A DNA stretch of 64,000 nucleotides from Capilliphycus salinus (GCF_047276495.1 NZ_CP178543.1:2170001-2234000), one strand, 5' to 3'; shown: positions 1 through 10,235, counted from the first letter of the stretch. Program-made: numbers and translations. Notes: a model not told the origin generated them from the sequence alone.

Positions 1-1014
1 GCAGGACGGACAACGCCATTCTCTAACATTTAATTCCAGTTTTTCTAGAACATGACCGCAGTGAAAACAAGTCTTGCTCGATGGATACCATTGGTCAATA
101 AAGACGATTGATTTTCCTTTCTTAGTGGCAACCCATTCAAGAATTTCAATGAATTCACCAAAAGCCAAGTCACCTATCTTTCGCCCCCAAAGTCTCTGCA
201 TTCCTTTAAGGTTTAAAGTCTCGAAACAAAGAATATCAAACTGGTCTGTGAGCTTATGAGCTAACTTCCAGAACCAGTCTCGGCGACGATTTGCAACCTT
301 TTCATGCTGCCTGACTAAATGTTTTCTCGCTTTCTCCCAGTTGTTAGAACCTTTACGCTTTTTAGATAGGTTCCGAGAAGCTTTCTTAACACCATTGATA
401 GCTTGTTTTAAAAACTGCGGTGAGTCGATAGAAAAACCTTCAGAGCAAGTGAGAAAAGTCTTGAGTCCAAAATCGAAACCTGCGATTTTACCCGTCTCTG
501 GTTTGATTTCGGTTTGACTGCCAGTATCAACAACGACTACTAAAAACATCTCACCTAGAGGCGTTCTCTTAACCGTTACAGTCTTAACTTTTCCTTCGAT
601 GGCTTGAGAATTCCAGAACTGATATACTTTACTACCAATCTTAATTCTGTTGCCGCCGAGGAATTTATACCCAGCTTGTTTTCAGGTGAATGACTTGTAC
701 TTTTTAACCTTTTTGAAATTAGGTGGTCTGACTCCTTTCTTGTTATACTTGAAGAACAGTTGATAAGCTTTCTCTATGCGCTGACAAATATCTTGAACAG
801 CTTGAGAGCCTACTAATTGCCAGAACTTGTTACGCTTTCTCAGCTTGGCAATATGCTTTTGAAGTCTTGCACAGTTTAAGTGTTTTCCCCTCATTCGATA
901 GTATCGCTTATGCAAAGCGACACAGTGATTATAGATAACCCCGGCTACGTTGATAGCACGTTTTAGGTATCTGTTTCGCTTGTGTTGGTAGAGCTTAAAC
1001 TTTAGAGTCTTCAT
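1..1014 (-). pseudogene. tnpB: IS605-type TnpB RNA-guided nuclease, interrupted by a stop, C-terminus beyond window edge
   Basis: The minus-strand translation shows a TnpB (OrfB/Cas12-ancestor) protein: a basic N-terminal part (MKTLKFKLYQHKRNRYLKR), the RuvC-like GFDFGLKTFLT segment with its catalytic Asp, the second acidic motif DILCFETLNLKGM, and a Cys4 zinc finger (CFHCG...CPSC) that reaches base 1. After codon 110 an in-frame TGA at 682-684 interrupts the gene (KSFT-stop-KQAGYKF, where relatives have a sense codon), and the same frame then stays open to the window edge. The gene starts head to head with tnpA. TnpB proteins are OmegaRNA-guided nucleases that help retain the element. This copy should yield only the N-terminal 110 residues unless read through, so I call it a pseudogene. 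Confidence 0.85.
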
Positions 1015-1463
1015 GGTTATCTATGATATCATGAACTGTAGACTACTGCAATCTGTCAACGTGAAATCAACATACAGACACTTTAATCATGCTATTGGAA
1101 GCGCGACTGTGCATCTAGTCTGGATTCCTTGTCGCAGAAAAAGACTGTTTTATCGAAACGAACCCCTGAAACTCAGATGTATAGAGATTTTTCAGTCAGT
1201 CGCTAACGATAACAAGTGGGTTATTAAAGCAATAGAAGTAGCATCAGACCATGTTCATCTTTTAGTTGAATATGATCCTCATCATTCTATTGCTCAAGTA
1301 GTTAAAGCTTTTAAAGGTAGAACGTCTCGGTTTCTTAGGAAAGAGTTTCCTGAACTGTTAAAACTTCCTAGTTTATGGACTCATTCTTATATGTTCGATA
1401 CCACTGGGAAAATAAGTAGCACTCTTGATACTTGATTACATTAACCATCCTCATCATGGTTAA
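1013..1463 (+). pseudogene. tnpA: IS200/IS605 family Y1 transposase TnpA, frameshifted at the C-terminus
   Basis: The product resembles the small single-strand HUH transposases: a conserved beta-strand segment (TVHLVWIPCRRKRLF), the HUH motif in SDHVHLLVEY, and LWTHSYMFDTTGKISS, which holds the region of the catalytic Tyr. The open frame stops at 1435, but a neighbouring frame continues with DYINHPHHG and a stop at 1461-1463, which is the family's usual C-terminal ending. A single-base slip near 1420-1431 is therefore likely. The start at 1013 overlaps the tnpB start on the other strand; the ATG at 1031 or a later GTG is also possible. The divergent order is that of IS605-like elements. Confidence 0.82.
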
Positions 1464-1496
1464 CCTTTCACCGCCATTTAAAAATGGCTCCCTCAC

Positions 1497-1943
1497 TTAT
1501 ATCCCCCGGCTGAAGCACGGGGGCTTTACGTTTCGCCACCGTAAACCTCCCCGAATCTTCTGACGATGGCGAATCACCTGGAGAATTTTGTTGCTGCTGC
1601 TTACATCCAGTCCAGAGGGTTGGCAGGGAACCAAAGCCAAATCCGAACAATCGAGAATGGTTTTTGTGACTTCGCTCAAACTGCCGGGGCCGTCAATCAC
1701 AATAGTATTGTACTGAGCTTGGGCAGTTTCAACTACTTCAAATAATTCTTCAGGATCGAGAGAAGCCCGATATTCAAGGGTTGTCGATTCAATCTGACTC
1801 ACCCAAGTTGAACTGGACTGTTGAGCATCCGCATCCACCAGCAGAACGGAGCCTCGTTGCCGGGATAGCCAGTAAGCCAAATGAACGGCGGTTGTACTTT
1901 TGCCGCAGCCCCCTTTTTGATTTACCACACCAATGACCGCCAT
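1497..1943 (-). pseudogene. parA: ParA-family partition ATPase, 3' end replaced by IS605 element
   Basis: The first ~134 residues are a clear ParA/MinD-type P-loop ATPase: deviant Walker A VNQKGGCGKST at residues 7-17, LLVDADAQQS (Walker A'), and TIVIDGPGS (Walker B-like). Such proteins segregate plasmids or chromosomes together with ParB and parS. The last ~15 codons read into the left end of the neighbouring IS605-like element, so the C-terminal half is missing. The original gene ended at about 1541 in this copy. No parB is visible. A lone plasmid-type parA supports the idea that the region derives from a plasmid or integrative element. Confidence 0.85.
1503..1523 (-). repeat. IS605-type subterminal hairpin (left end)
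   Basis: CCCCCGGCTGAAGCACGGGGG folds into a stem with a bulged A and a TGAA loop, the irregular hairpin that Y1 transposases recognise. On the minus strand the element begins at about 1540, directly 3' of TTTAC (1541-1545), which fits the TTAC-like target preference known for IS608 relatives. Confidence 0.75.
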
Positions 1944-2060
1944 TCAATTTCGCCCGTTCGACTTGTTATTCTCTATCATGGCGGACAACGGCAAGCTTTA
2001 CAAGTCTATTTACTGAGCTTTTTTAAGGCGAATGCAGAAGATTAAATTTAAGCGTGATTC

Positions 2061-5000
2061 TTATGGAGATAAAATATCGTCACAAAGACGCTTATCTTTA
2101 TTATTCAGATTAGGGTTCGTTTTGAGATAAACTTTTGCCCGGTCACAACTCCGTTTCAATAGATCATCTAAATCCTTGTTTAAAGAAAATTCTCCCTCAT
2201 TATTTTTAACTGCTATCACCTTAGTATCAGAATTAAACTGTTCACCTGAAAATGAATCAGTTCTGTAGAGAGTCGCTTGTTTCTCTATCCATCCGTTAAG
2301 AAAATGAAGAGTAACTCGACCCTCATAATGTTCAAGTGCAAGGATATTACCTTTTTCATTAAAACTAATACTTTTGACTGGCTCATCATTTTTTATCTGA
2401 TATGGTTTTACCTCTCCAGTTTTTACATCCCAAAGTTTGACATTATTATTAGCACTAACTGAAACAATTGTTTTGCCATCTGGACTAAAAATAGCATGGG
2501 TAACTTTATCTGTATGGCGTCCTATATTCTTACTAAAAGTTCCACCCTGTGTCCACAATTTTAATGTTTTATCATCACTGGCAGAGACAAAGCCTTTGTT
2601 TTCGGGATGAAAACTAACACTATTCACCTTATCTTGATGAGCATCAAGGTCATTATCTTTAGATATTGTTTTAGGGTGTTTTCCATTAGAATCCCAAATT
2701 TTTATAGTATTATCATCGCTCGCTGATACAATCGTTTGACCATCTGGACTCCAAACTGCACTGTTAACCCAATCTGTATGATCTTTAATCATAACTGATT
2801 GCTTACCATCAATATCATCTTTTTTTACATCAAAAGTATTCGCTTTCGTTACCCATGCAACTGTTTTTCCATCATCACTCCAACTAATGCTTTTAGGCTT
2901 TTCAAAAAAATTCAAATCAGTACGTCCTGATATTGTTTTTATATTACTGATCTGATTTCCATTCCGGCTCCAGAATTTTATCGTATAGTTATACCTATAT
3001 TTTTCGTGATTTAAAATGCTACTTACTGAAGTTAGAAAATTACCATCAGGGCTAAACTTGACTTCACTCTTAATCTCTTGAGACTCTAAGTTGTTTTTGT
3101 AGTTTAATAATGGCTGAGTTTCAATTAATTTACCTTCACGACTCCAAAGTTTGAGAGTATTATCATCGCTGACAGAAGCTAAAACTTCTCCATCCGGACT
3201 AAAACTAAGAGACTCAACTGGAGCGGTATGTTCTCGTAAAGTTTTAATGCGACTACCATTATGAGTATTTGAGAGGTGAATTGTATTATCTTCACTCGCT
3301 GTTGCAATGATGTCACCCTCGGGACTAAAACTTACGTCTGTAATTCTACTTTCATGTTTAATCGTGTTTTTGTGTTCTTCCAGAGGTTGGTTTAGAGTAC
3401 TGTTATCAATGGCCCATAGTTTTACAACATTATAGTTTTCATTTTGATTTCCATGTATGGAAGCAATAGTGCGACCATCTGGACTCAATTCAATATCGCT
3501 TATTCCATAATCTTCTATGGGCTTACTTTTTTCTGGAAGAAGACTATTATAAAACCAAAATTTTATTCGACTGTTTTGAGGTCTCACATAAGAATAGCTT
3601 AAAGAGGCAATAATCTGACTATTAGAGCTAAATTCAATATCAGTTATTTCCTCAAGATGGTCTGTTCCTGTTCCTATTTCTATCTCTTTGCCATCACGGT
3701 TCCATATCTTTAAAAAATTATCATCACCCCTGGTCGCAATGATTTTACTATCGGGACTAAACTTAACTTCTTTTACCTCATAAGTATGCCCAGATAATCT
3801 TGCAATCAACTCGCCATCTGTTTTCCAAAGTTTTACTTGATTATCAGAGCCAATAGAAGCAACCCGTTGATTATCTGGACTGAAGTAAACACCCGTAACC
3901 CTGCTTTTTTGCTCTAAAGTTTCGATCATTTTCCCCTTCTTGTCCCAAAGCGTGATTGAATTATCATTACTTACAACAGCAACAATTTTTCCATTAGGAC
4001 TAAGAGTCACAGAATTTATTTTCTCCATTTGCTCCGTTAAAGTAATTTCTCTTTTTTCTTCAAAGTTATACAGCTTAACTTGATCGGCTCTATTTGTCTG
4101 TTTCCATATGGGAATATTAATTTTCCAAAGTTTTACTGTATCATCATTACTGGCTGAAGATAATATTCGTTTTTCTGGACTGTAATCAAAGTCATTTATA
4201 CTTTCAATGTGACCTTCTCTGTTCCTATTATACAAAACCTCTAGATCATCAGATATACTAAAATCCCTATAAAAACTTGGATTTTTACCAACGATAATAT
4301 TTTCTTTTGGGTGAATCAATTCAACATCTTTTAAGTAAGAATGCCCGTGTACTTTAACTAAATCACCTGCAAGGGTGTATAGTTTTACACTATTATTTTT
4401 ATTGGTAACTTGAATTATATCATTCTTTAAAAACTCAAGCTCTTGGGTTCCATAGTTATCGATATCATTAATCTTGTTTCCTTCAGAATCCCAGATTATT
4501 ATAATACCATTCTCATCCGCCGATGCAATAAACTGACCATCGGGACTAAAACTAACATGAGTTACTTCACCTTCATGTCCTGACAAAACTTTGAACAAAG
4601 TACCTTCTTCTAAATTCCAAAGTCTTAGTTTCTTATCTTTACAAGAAGTAGCAATTAATTTATTATCTGGACTAATACTTACACCTGTAACCTCTTGTGG
4701 ATGTGAAAAATTATTGATCAAATTTGAATTATCTACCTTGAAAACTTTAGCAGTCTTATCTTTACTGGCTGTTGCTAGTAATGTCCCATCTTGACTCCAA
4801 CTAACATGAGTAATATCTTCTTCATGCTCAAAGGTTTTCTTAGGTTGAGAGCCATCCACCCACCACACATTTACAGTATTGTCATTACTAGCTGTAGCAA
4901 TCATTTTACCATCCGAACTAAAGCTTGAATAGGTAACATCATCTTCATGTCCTTCTAATCGGTTGTATTCTGTAACAGTTTGAATAGCTTCACTAAGCTC

Positions 5001-7382
5001 TGACAAAACTTTATAACGAGTACCAGGTAATGCTCCTATTGGGAACCGCTTCAGATTTTTTCCCGCTTTTATTGCAGAGATGAGCCGGTCTAGTTCTCGA
5101 TTATTGCTAGATGTCGCACTAAGACCATATAGATAAGTATTAATCCCAATTAAAGAGGCTAAAACCGCAACAGAGCTAACAGCTAAAACAGTTATTCCTA
5201 ATGCAATAGCTGCACGACGGGCGGTTTTAAGCTGCTGTTGAAGTGCTTTGTTTAGCTTTTCTTCTGTTAGCCTTCGCTGTTCTCGTTCTTTTTCCAATTC
5301 AGCAAATAACTGAGCGGATTCTGACTGTTCTTTGCGAATAAAGTGAACTAAGTAGTCGTGAACTAACTGATAGCAATCTTCGGGATTTTGAGGAATCTTT
5401 AAAACTAACCCCGAATTGACTAGCAACGTTAAAATCAAATCTAATCTATCCGGTTCTATCTCAATAAACTCCTTAAGTTCAGAACGAGTTTTTAAAGGGC
5501 GAGTATTGTTTTCATCGGTTAATAAATATAAAGTCAATTTGGCAAAACGTTCATTTTCTAAACCACAATCTTTGACAACATCTTCTAGAAAACGCCCCAC
5601 GATAGCATTTTTGGGTCCTTTTTCTTTATACTGATCTATAGTGGTAATGTTCTCGGCTTGTAGCTGTGCGCCTACGACTTGCAGTTCAATTGGGCGTATA
5701 CATCCCAACTCTCCCGCTAAATCTCCAATCAATTCATCGATTAATTCGGGAGTAAGTTGAAAAGGAGTTGGAGCGGTTAAACTTTGAATAACAGCTTTTG
5801 CTCCTTCTGGGGTGAAGTTTCCAATATAGTGAAGGTGTCTTTGACTGAGAATATCGTTATTAACAATATCCAAACTAACTAACCGATTATTACATTCCAA
5901 AAGATAGTAGAGATAGTCTTCGCGCAGGGAAAGAATAACCTGAACAAAGGGGATATTTAGACAATCTCGCAAAAATTCATAGAATTGCTTGCGCTCATGC
6001 TCATCTTTATGAATGAAGAAAAATTCTTCAAATTGGTCAAAAACTAGAACGGTTAACCATTCTCTCTCATAAATTACTTTTAAGCAAGATAGCAAGTCTT
6101 CGGGAGAATTTACGTGTTCAGGAATAGATAGAGTATTCCCTCTACTTTTACAAGCTTGGGTCAAGCTTTTAGTCAATTCAACCAACCAATTGCGATAATA
6201 TTGTTGCAAAACGGGTAAAACATCACGAGTTTCAATAGACTTATGCTTCAAAACCGGAATTAATCCCGCTTGTAACAGAGAGCTTTTTCCAACTCCAGAT
6301 GGCCCGTAAAGAATTGTTAATTTATGTTCGGGGCGTTCGATTCTTCCCCTTAAAATTTCAATATCCGGCCATCGTCCTGATGCTGCAATTTCTTGTGTTA
6401 TTGTTTCATAATTCGTTGGTTCGCCAAAGGCAAAACAAGGATTATAAATATCTTCTTTAGGCTGTAATCTCCCCGCACCAATAAAGGCTATAAAATTATA
6501 CTGTTGTTTAAGTTCTTGACCCTTTTGCCTAAACTTAAAAGCTTCTAAATATTCACCCTGTTTAAAATATTGATCGCGTAATAGTTGAAGAATCTTAATA
6601 ACAAGATCGGGATCGGAATCTGTATGCGTCTGCTCCAGCGCTGCCTCTAAACTAACCGTTCCCTCTTGACTTTTCCCCTGTGCGATATAGGCTTTAGCTA
6701 ATGAAAATAAGTACCACCCCTGCTGATATTTATCGGCTAACTCTAGGTCGGCTTGTTCTTGGGATAAAATTGACCCCAACTCGGCTGTATGTTTAACTTC
6801 TTGTACTAAACTTATAGCATTTTCTGCACATTTTTGAGCTTTTTTTGCTGTTGATTTATGCAGGTAAACTTCAGCTAAAAAGCCATAAGTTCTTGCCAGC
6901 CTGAGACGCCCCGAATAAGTTTGATGTAAGGTTAATGCGTATTGGGCGCTCGCTTCGAGATCGTTCCACTGTTCTAGTCGGTGTAAAACATCCGCTAAAG
7001 CATTAATAAATCGTGCAACTAAATCGGGACGTTCATTTTCTCTCAATAGGTCAGTACACTGTTGAAAATAGCTCCTAGCTTGAGCCATCGCTGACTGATA
7101 TTCTGCCCGATATTTATCGGCATAGCTTCGCCACCAAACACCGAGACTGTGAAGAACGCAAGCTTTCCTTTCAACATATTGATTTGTGGTTAAAAGAGCT
7201 AAACTTCGTTCATAATGAAGTCGGGATTGTTCAATAGAATTAGTTGTTGTATCTCGCCCCAATACAAACTCAACACCCGCTTCTAAAATCGGTTCTAAAT
7301 TTACTCCCCGTTGTTTAAGTTCTTGTCGAGCCGACTGCAATTCGGTTAAAGGTGAAAAACCTTTATTCACATTGAAAACCAT
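2061..7382 (-). CDS. TPR / STAND NTPase / transmembrane / WD40-repeat giant protein
   Basis: Domains in order (numbered from the ATG at 7439): TPR-like helical repeats at ~60-300; a STAND-type NTPase starting FIAFIGAGR with Walker A LYGPSGVGKSS near 383 and Walker B VLVFDQFEEFF near 468; a Glu/Lys-rich segment; one hydrophobic helix near 745-775; then WD40 repeats (SFSPDGK..ASASDDNTVKLW) to the C-terminus, enough for two or more propellers. STAND NTPases are signal-gated switches that oligomerise on ligand binding; the WD40 part would be the sensor. No enzymatic effector domain is recognisable. The start at 7382 overlaps the upstream gene by 20 nt; an alternative ATG at 7439 would overlap it by 77 nt. 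It is the last gene of a three-gene minus-strand run. Confidence 0.85.
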   Translation of the reverse strand: MVFNVNKGFSPLTELQSARQELKQRGVNLEPILEAGVEFVLGRDTTTNSIEQSRLHYERSLALLTTNQYVERKACVLHSLGVWWRSYADKYRAEYQSAMAQARSYFQQCTDLLRENERPDLVARFINALADVLHRLEQWNDLEASAQYALTLHQTYSGRLRLARTYGFLAEVYLHKSTAKKAQKCAENAISLVQEVKHTAELGSILSQEQADLELADKYQQGWYLFSLAKAYIAQGKSQEGTVSLEAALEQTHTDSDPDLVIKILQLLRDQYFKQGEYLEAFKFRQKGQELKQQYNFIAFIGAGRLQPKEDIYNPCFAFGEPTNYETITQEIAASGRWPDIEILRGRIERPEHKLTILYGPSGVGKSSLLQAGLIPVLKHKSIETRDVLPVLQQYYRNWLVELTKSLTQACKSRGNTLSIPEHVNSPEDLLSCLKVIYEREWLTVLVFDQFEEFFFIHKDEHERKQFYEFLRDCLNIPFVQVILSLREDYLYYLLECNNRLVSLDIVNNDILSQRHLHYIGNFTPEGAKAVIQSLTAPTPFQLTPELIDELIGDLAGELGCIRPIELQVVGAQLQAENITTIDQYKEKGPKNAIVGRFLEDVVKDCGLENERFAKLTLYLLTDENNTRPLKTRSELKEFIEIEPDRLDLILTLLVNSGLVLKIPQNPEDCYQLVHDYLVHFIRKEQSESAQLFAELEKEREQRRLTEEKLNKALQQQLKTARRAAIALGITVLAVSSVAVLASLIGINTYLYGLSATSSNNRELDRLISAIKAGKNLKRFPIGALPGTRYKVLSELSEAIQTVTEYNRLEGHEDDVTYSSFSSDGKMIATASNDNTVNVWWVDGSQPKKTFEHEEDITHVSWSQDGTLLATASKDKTAKVFKVDNSNLINNFSHPQEVTGVSISPDNKLIATSCKDKKLRLWNLEEGTLFKVLSGHEGEVTHVSFSPDGQFIASADENGIIIIWDSEGNKINDIDNYGTQELEFLKNDIIQVTNKNNSVKLYTLAGDLVKVHGHSYLKDVELIHPKENIIVGKNPSFYRDFSISDDLEVLYNRNREGHIESINDFDYSPEKRILSSASNDDTVKLWKINIPIWKQTNRADQVKLYNFEEKREITLTEQMEKINSVTLSPNGKIVAVVSNDNSITLWDKKGKMIETLEQKSRVTGVYFSPDNQRVASIGSDNQVKLWKTDGELIARLSGHTYEVKEVKFSPDSKIIATRGDDNFLKIWNRDGKEIEIGTGTDHLEEITDIEFSSNSQIIASLSYSYVRPQNSRIKFWFYNSLLPEKSKPIEDYGISDIELSPDGRTIASIHGNQNENYNVVKLWAIDNSTLNQPLEEHKNTIKHESRITDVSFSPEGDIIATASEDNTIHLSNTHNGSRIKTLREHTAPVESLSFSPDGEVLASVSDDNTLKLWSREGKLIETQPLLNYKNNLESQEIKSEVKFSPDGNFLTSVSSILNHEKYRYNYTIKFWSRNGNQISNIKTISGRTDLNFFEKPKSISWSDDGKTVAWVTKANTFDVKKDDIDGKQSVMIKDHTDWVNSAVWSPDGQTIVSASDDNTIKIWDSNGKHPKTISKDNDLDAHQDKVNSVSFHPENKGFVSASDDKTLKLWTQGGTFSKNIGRHTDKVTHAIFSPDGKTIVSVSANNNVKLWDVKTGEVKPYQIKNDEPVKSISFNEKGNILALEHYEGRVTLHFLNGWIEKQATLYRTDSFSGEQFNSDTKVIAVKNNEGEFSLNKDLDDLLKRSCDRAKVYLKTNPNLNNKDKRLCDDILSP

Positions 7383-7926
7383 ATCGCTGCTGACAAATCG
7401 ACCCGCCCCCCACCTCCAACACTTTATCAAAGACTTCATCAGTGGTTTTCTGAAGAAATTGAATTAAATCATCGGTGGCCACATAAAATTCAACAGTTCC
7501 AGCCCAACTGTAAAAATCCGGTGCCAATCTAATAAATTCATGCAATACCCGGTCATTCGCCCAAATTACCAAAGGAAAAGGAAAATGTAGGCGGAATTCT
7601 TCTCGGGCAACATTGGCATTTGTTAAAGCTTTGGGTAGATTAACAAGTGACTCCAGACCAAAGACGATCAACCCTTGAGGAGAACGTTCTCCAAGTTGAC
7701 TTTTAATGGTTGTATAAAGAGCTTCAACAGATTTTTCTAAATCGATTTGTTGAATTTCAACCGAATAGAGGTCTTGAAGATGACGGGTTAGGCTTTTTTG
7801 CAAGGAAATCGAATTGCAATGTGCCAAAATTAGAGAAAATTGTGCATTATTTTCAATTGCCCAAGCAAGCTCTTGTAATGCACTCTGGTTGTCTTCTAAG
7901 TTCTTGGGTTCCTCTGGAGTTATCAT
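7363..7926 (-). CDS. P-loop-less ATPase-like partner protein
   Basis: The 187-residue product starts 2 nt after the stop of the upstream ATPase and overlaps the start of the STAND-WD40 gene, so the three are probably cotranscribed. It looks like a NTPase fold without a Walker A: the segment that should carry the P-loop reads FSLILAHCNSISLQKSL. Later strands such as GLIVFGLESLVNLPKAL and FPLVIWANDRVLHEF resemble Walker B and sensor regions of AAA/STAND proteins. I infer a regulatory or adaptor subunit. I do not recognise a named family. Confidence 0.65.
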   Translation of the reverse strand: MITPEEPKNLEDNQSALQELAWAIENNAQFSLILAHCNSISLQKSLTRHLQDLYSVEIQQIDLEKSVEALYTTIKSQLGERSPQGLIVFGLESLVNLPKALTNANVAREEFRLHFPFPLVIWANDRVLHEFIRLAPDFYSWAGTVEFYVATDDLIQFLQKTTDEVFDKVLEVGGGSICQQRYGFQCE

Positions 7927-7928
7927 GT

Positions 7929-9422
7929 CTATAGTTTCCCAGATTCTAGCAAAATTGGATTGACTTCAAACCAGGACCCGTCGCGATCGCGATATTCGTA
8001 TACAAACATACTGCGAATTAAAACTTGATATTCTTCATCTCCGCTCACTTGTTTATATTGGCGCTGTTGTAATTGACGTAAAAGTTCCCATTCCCTGTGA
8101 TCAATACCTAATTTCTTTTGATTGCGAGTCTCTCGAATCACTGTTTCTAATCCCTGACGCGATAAAGGAAGTTGTCGCTCTTTCCTAATCCAAGTATTGA
8201 GTAGCTTTAGTAATTCTCGGACATGACCGCCACTCATGCGACACAAATCATCAAAAGTTTCCGGCGAGTCAAAAAGCTCGTGAATGCGGGTCATTTGAGT
8301 CTGATAATCTAAACCCGGAAAAGCTCTGGCTAACACCATTTCTCGTAACTTGGCCATACCCATTGGACATTCACTGCCGTCTCGCAATTTGACGGGAACC
8401 ATCGGCAGAACTTTGGGATCGGTTCCAAATCGATTGGTAAGCTGGCTGAGATCGTTGGAAAACATCAAGCTCAACGGCATGGTATAGATTATATGGCACT
8501 TGAGTTGGCGTAACTGTTCACCCCGATCTACAAACAGATATTCTGCTTGAGGTCGTCCCCAAGCTTTGGTTCGATTTTCAACCCGATCCAAGTTATCAAC
8601 AATAACAACCAAGCCTTTTTTACCCTGTTGCTTTAATTTGAGAATTCCGGGTTCGATCAGTTCGGTATTAATTGCTTCTAAAATATTAGTGGTTCGCGGC
8701 TCTAAAAAATCTCTAAGCTTATTGCGTAGCTCCGGGCTATTTTTGGCTTTTGCCGTAATTTTTCCTATTCCCAATGCGCTCAGAGAAATACCTTCTGTAT
8801 CACTGGCATTAATTTTTCCAACTCCCGGAATTCCAGCTTCCGCAGAAAACTTTCCATCTGTACTTGCAGAGATTTGACCCAGACCGGGAATAGTAGCTTC
8901 CGCAGACAATTCAAGTTCGGTTTGCAGCAATCTAGCCGCACCTTGTACAATTTCCTGAAATCGTTTTGCTGGTGGAAGTTTAATGTTGTCTAAACTTTCT
9001 AAACTCTCGCTGACCCGACGGGCGATCGCCAACATAATATCACCAATATCTACATCTCCCATTTCCAAGTCTTGGGATGATTCAAAATAAACGACGTGAA
9101 AGCCTTCCTGTTTTAACTCGGCTTCTAGACGTCGCAATTCCGTAGATTTGCCACAACCAATATGTCCGGTAAACAGTTCACAGGTGGGTTTATCTGGAGA
9201 GAAAAAGGTGATATTTTCTTTGAGTTCCTCAATGATTTGATCTCCTCTAACTTCAGAAAAATCAATATAATACTGCCGATCCTCTAAATTATCCAAAATT
9301 AGGGTTCGACTGGGGTTGGTTGCTTGATAAAGTTTTCGTAAGTCTAATTCCACAACTAAATCTATAATTCTATCGTAAATTTTTAGAGTTAATTCAGATG
9401 AATAACATGATGAATTATTCAA
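7929..9422 (-). CDS. P-loop NTPase (AAA/STAND-like), first gene of the STAND module
   Basis: The 497-residue product has Walker A GHIGCGKST at residues 86-94, a DxxD-containing segment after it, and Walker B GLVVIVDNLDRV near 268-280, followed by a sensor-like HIIYTMPLSL. The middle contains two Ala/Gly-rich copies of an amphipathic sequence (LSAEATIPGLGQISAST and FSAEAGIPGVGKINASD), which look like a duplicated membrane-active or linker segment. The C-terminal third is helical (winged-helix-like). It is followed without a gap by the two other genes of the module. Its precise family is uncertain; the ATPase call is secure. Confidence 0.75.
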   Translation of the reverse strand: MNNSSCYSSELTLKIYDRIIDLVVELDLRKLYQATNPSRTLILDNLEDRQYYIDFSEVRGDQIIEELKENITFFSPDKPTCELFTGHIGCGKSTELRRLEAELKQEGFHVVYFESSQDLEMGDVDIGDIMLAIARRVSESLESLDNIKLPPAKRFQEIVQGAARLLQTELELSAEATIPGLGQISASTDGKFSAEAGIPGVGKINASDTEGISLSALGIGKITAKAKNSPELRNKLRDFLEPRTTNILEAINTELIEPGILKLKQQGKKGLVVIVDNLDRVENRTKAWGRPQAEYLFVDRGEQLRQLKCHIIYTMPLSLMFSNDLSQLTNRFGTDPKVLPMVPVKLRDGSECPMGMAKLREMVLARAFPGLDYQTQMTRIHELFDSPETFDDLCRMSGGHVRELLKLLNTWIRKERQLPLSRQGLETVIRETRNQKKLGIDHREWELLRQLQQRQYKQVSGDEEYQVLIRSMFVYEYRDRDGSWFEVNPILLESGKL

Positions 9423-9554
9423 TTAAATATTGATACACCCCTACTTAACCATACTCGCACAAGTCTAAGCTGATTTGCAAGAACCTTTTTCCAGAATAAT
9501 CAACTAATTATGTTACTTGTTAAGTCCCTGCCCGATCAATGTTAAAAGCTTTGA

Positions 9555-10235
9555 TTAAGAGGGAGGAACATCTTGGGGGTTAGGGCTAGGGACGTCAGGA
9601 AATACGGCTATTTTGTCAGGGGTTTCAGATACCGGAGACAGCAAAGACAGAGAGGCGATCGCGCCCTTGACCTGTTCGGGTTGAATCTCCAAATACTCCT
9701 GCAACTGTTCGAGGTTGCGGTGGCTGGATATCTCCTGAATGGTTCTCAGGGGGATTCCGGCGTTGGACATCTGGGTGAGGGCGGTTCGTCTCATTGAGTG
9801 GGTGGAGGCGCCGTCAATGTCAACCCGCTCAAACGCCTTTCTCAGCACCCGTGAAGCGGAATCGGGGTTGATGTGGCGGTCTTGTTCTTCCCTGAAGACT
9901 CCCCCCGGAAACAACCAAACTTTACCCGCTTCGGGTTTGTACTTCTCCAGGTATCCCCTGAGTTCGTCGAGTACCGGGATGGTGCGGGTTGCCAGCTTGC
10001 GCTTTGTGTGGGATTTTCTGAAGGTCAGTTCAGGCCTGACGCGACCTTTGCGATCGTAAACGTCGGCTGTGTGGAGAGTGCAGGCTTCGTTAATTCGGGC
10101 GGCGGTAAACAGGCAAACGGCAAATAGCGTCCGATCTCTGAGGTTGTACAACCCCTGATTAAATAGAATCTGAATTTCATCCGGGGATAGGATTTTTGCC
10201 TTCCCGTGTCGGTTAACTTTCACGCCCGTATCCAC
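9555..10235 (-). CDS. Tyrosine recombinase / XerC-like integrase, catalytic domain only
   Basis: The 226-residue protein contains the tyrosine recombinase catalytic set: Arg in FTAARINEACTL, Lys in the RKSHTKRKLATRTIPV region, HSMRRTALTQM (HxxR), SSHRNLEQLQEYLE with His and the nucleophile Tyr. It lacks the usual N-terminal SAM-like core-binding domain, so it is short for the family. The C-terminus is Pro-rich and variable. It is a single gene with no excisionase visible nearby. Likely roles are plasmid dimer resolution or mobility of the surrounding DNA. Confidence 0.85.
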   Translation of the reverse strand: MDTGVKVNRHGKAKILSPDEIQILFNQGLYNLRDRTLFAVCLFTAARINEACTLHTADVYDRKGRVRPELTFRKSHTKRKLATRTIPVLDELRGYLEKYKPEAGKVWLFPGGVFREEQDRHINPDSASRVLRKAFERVDIDGASTHSMRRTALTQMSNAGIPLRTIQEISSHRNLEQLQEYLEIQPEQVKGAIASLSLLSPVSETPDKIAVFPDVPSPNPQDVPPS

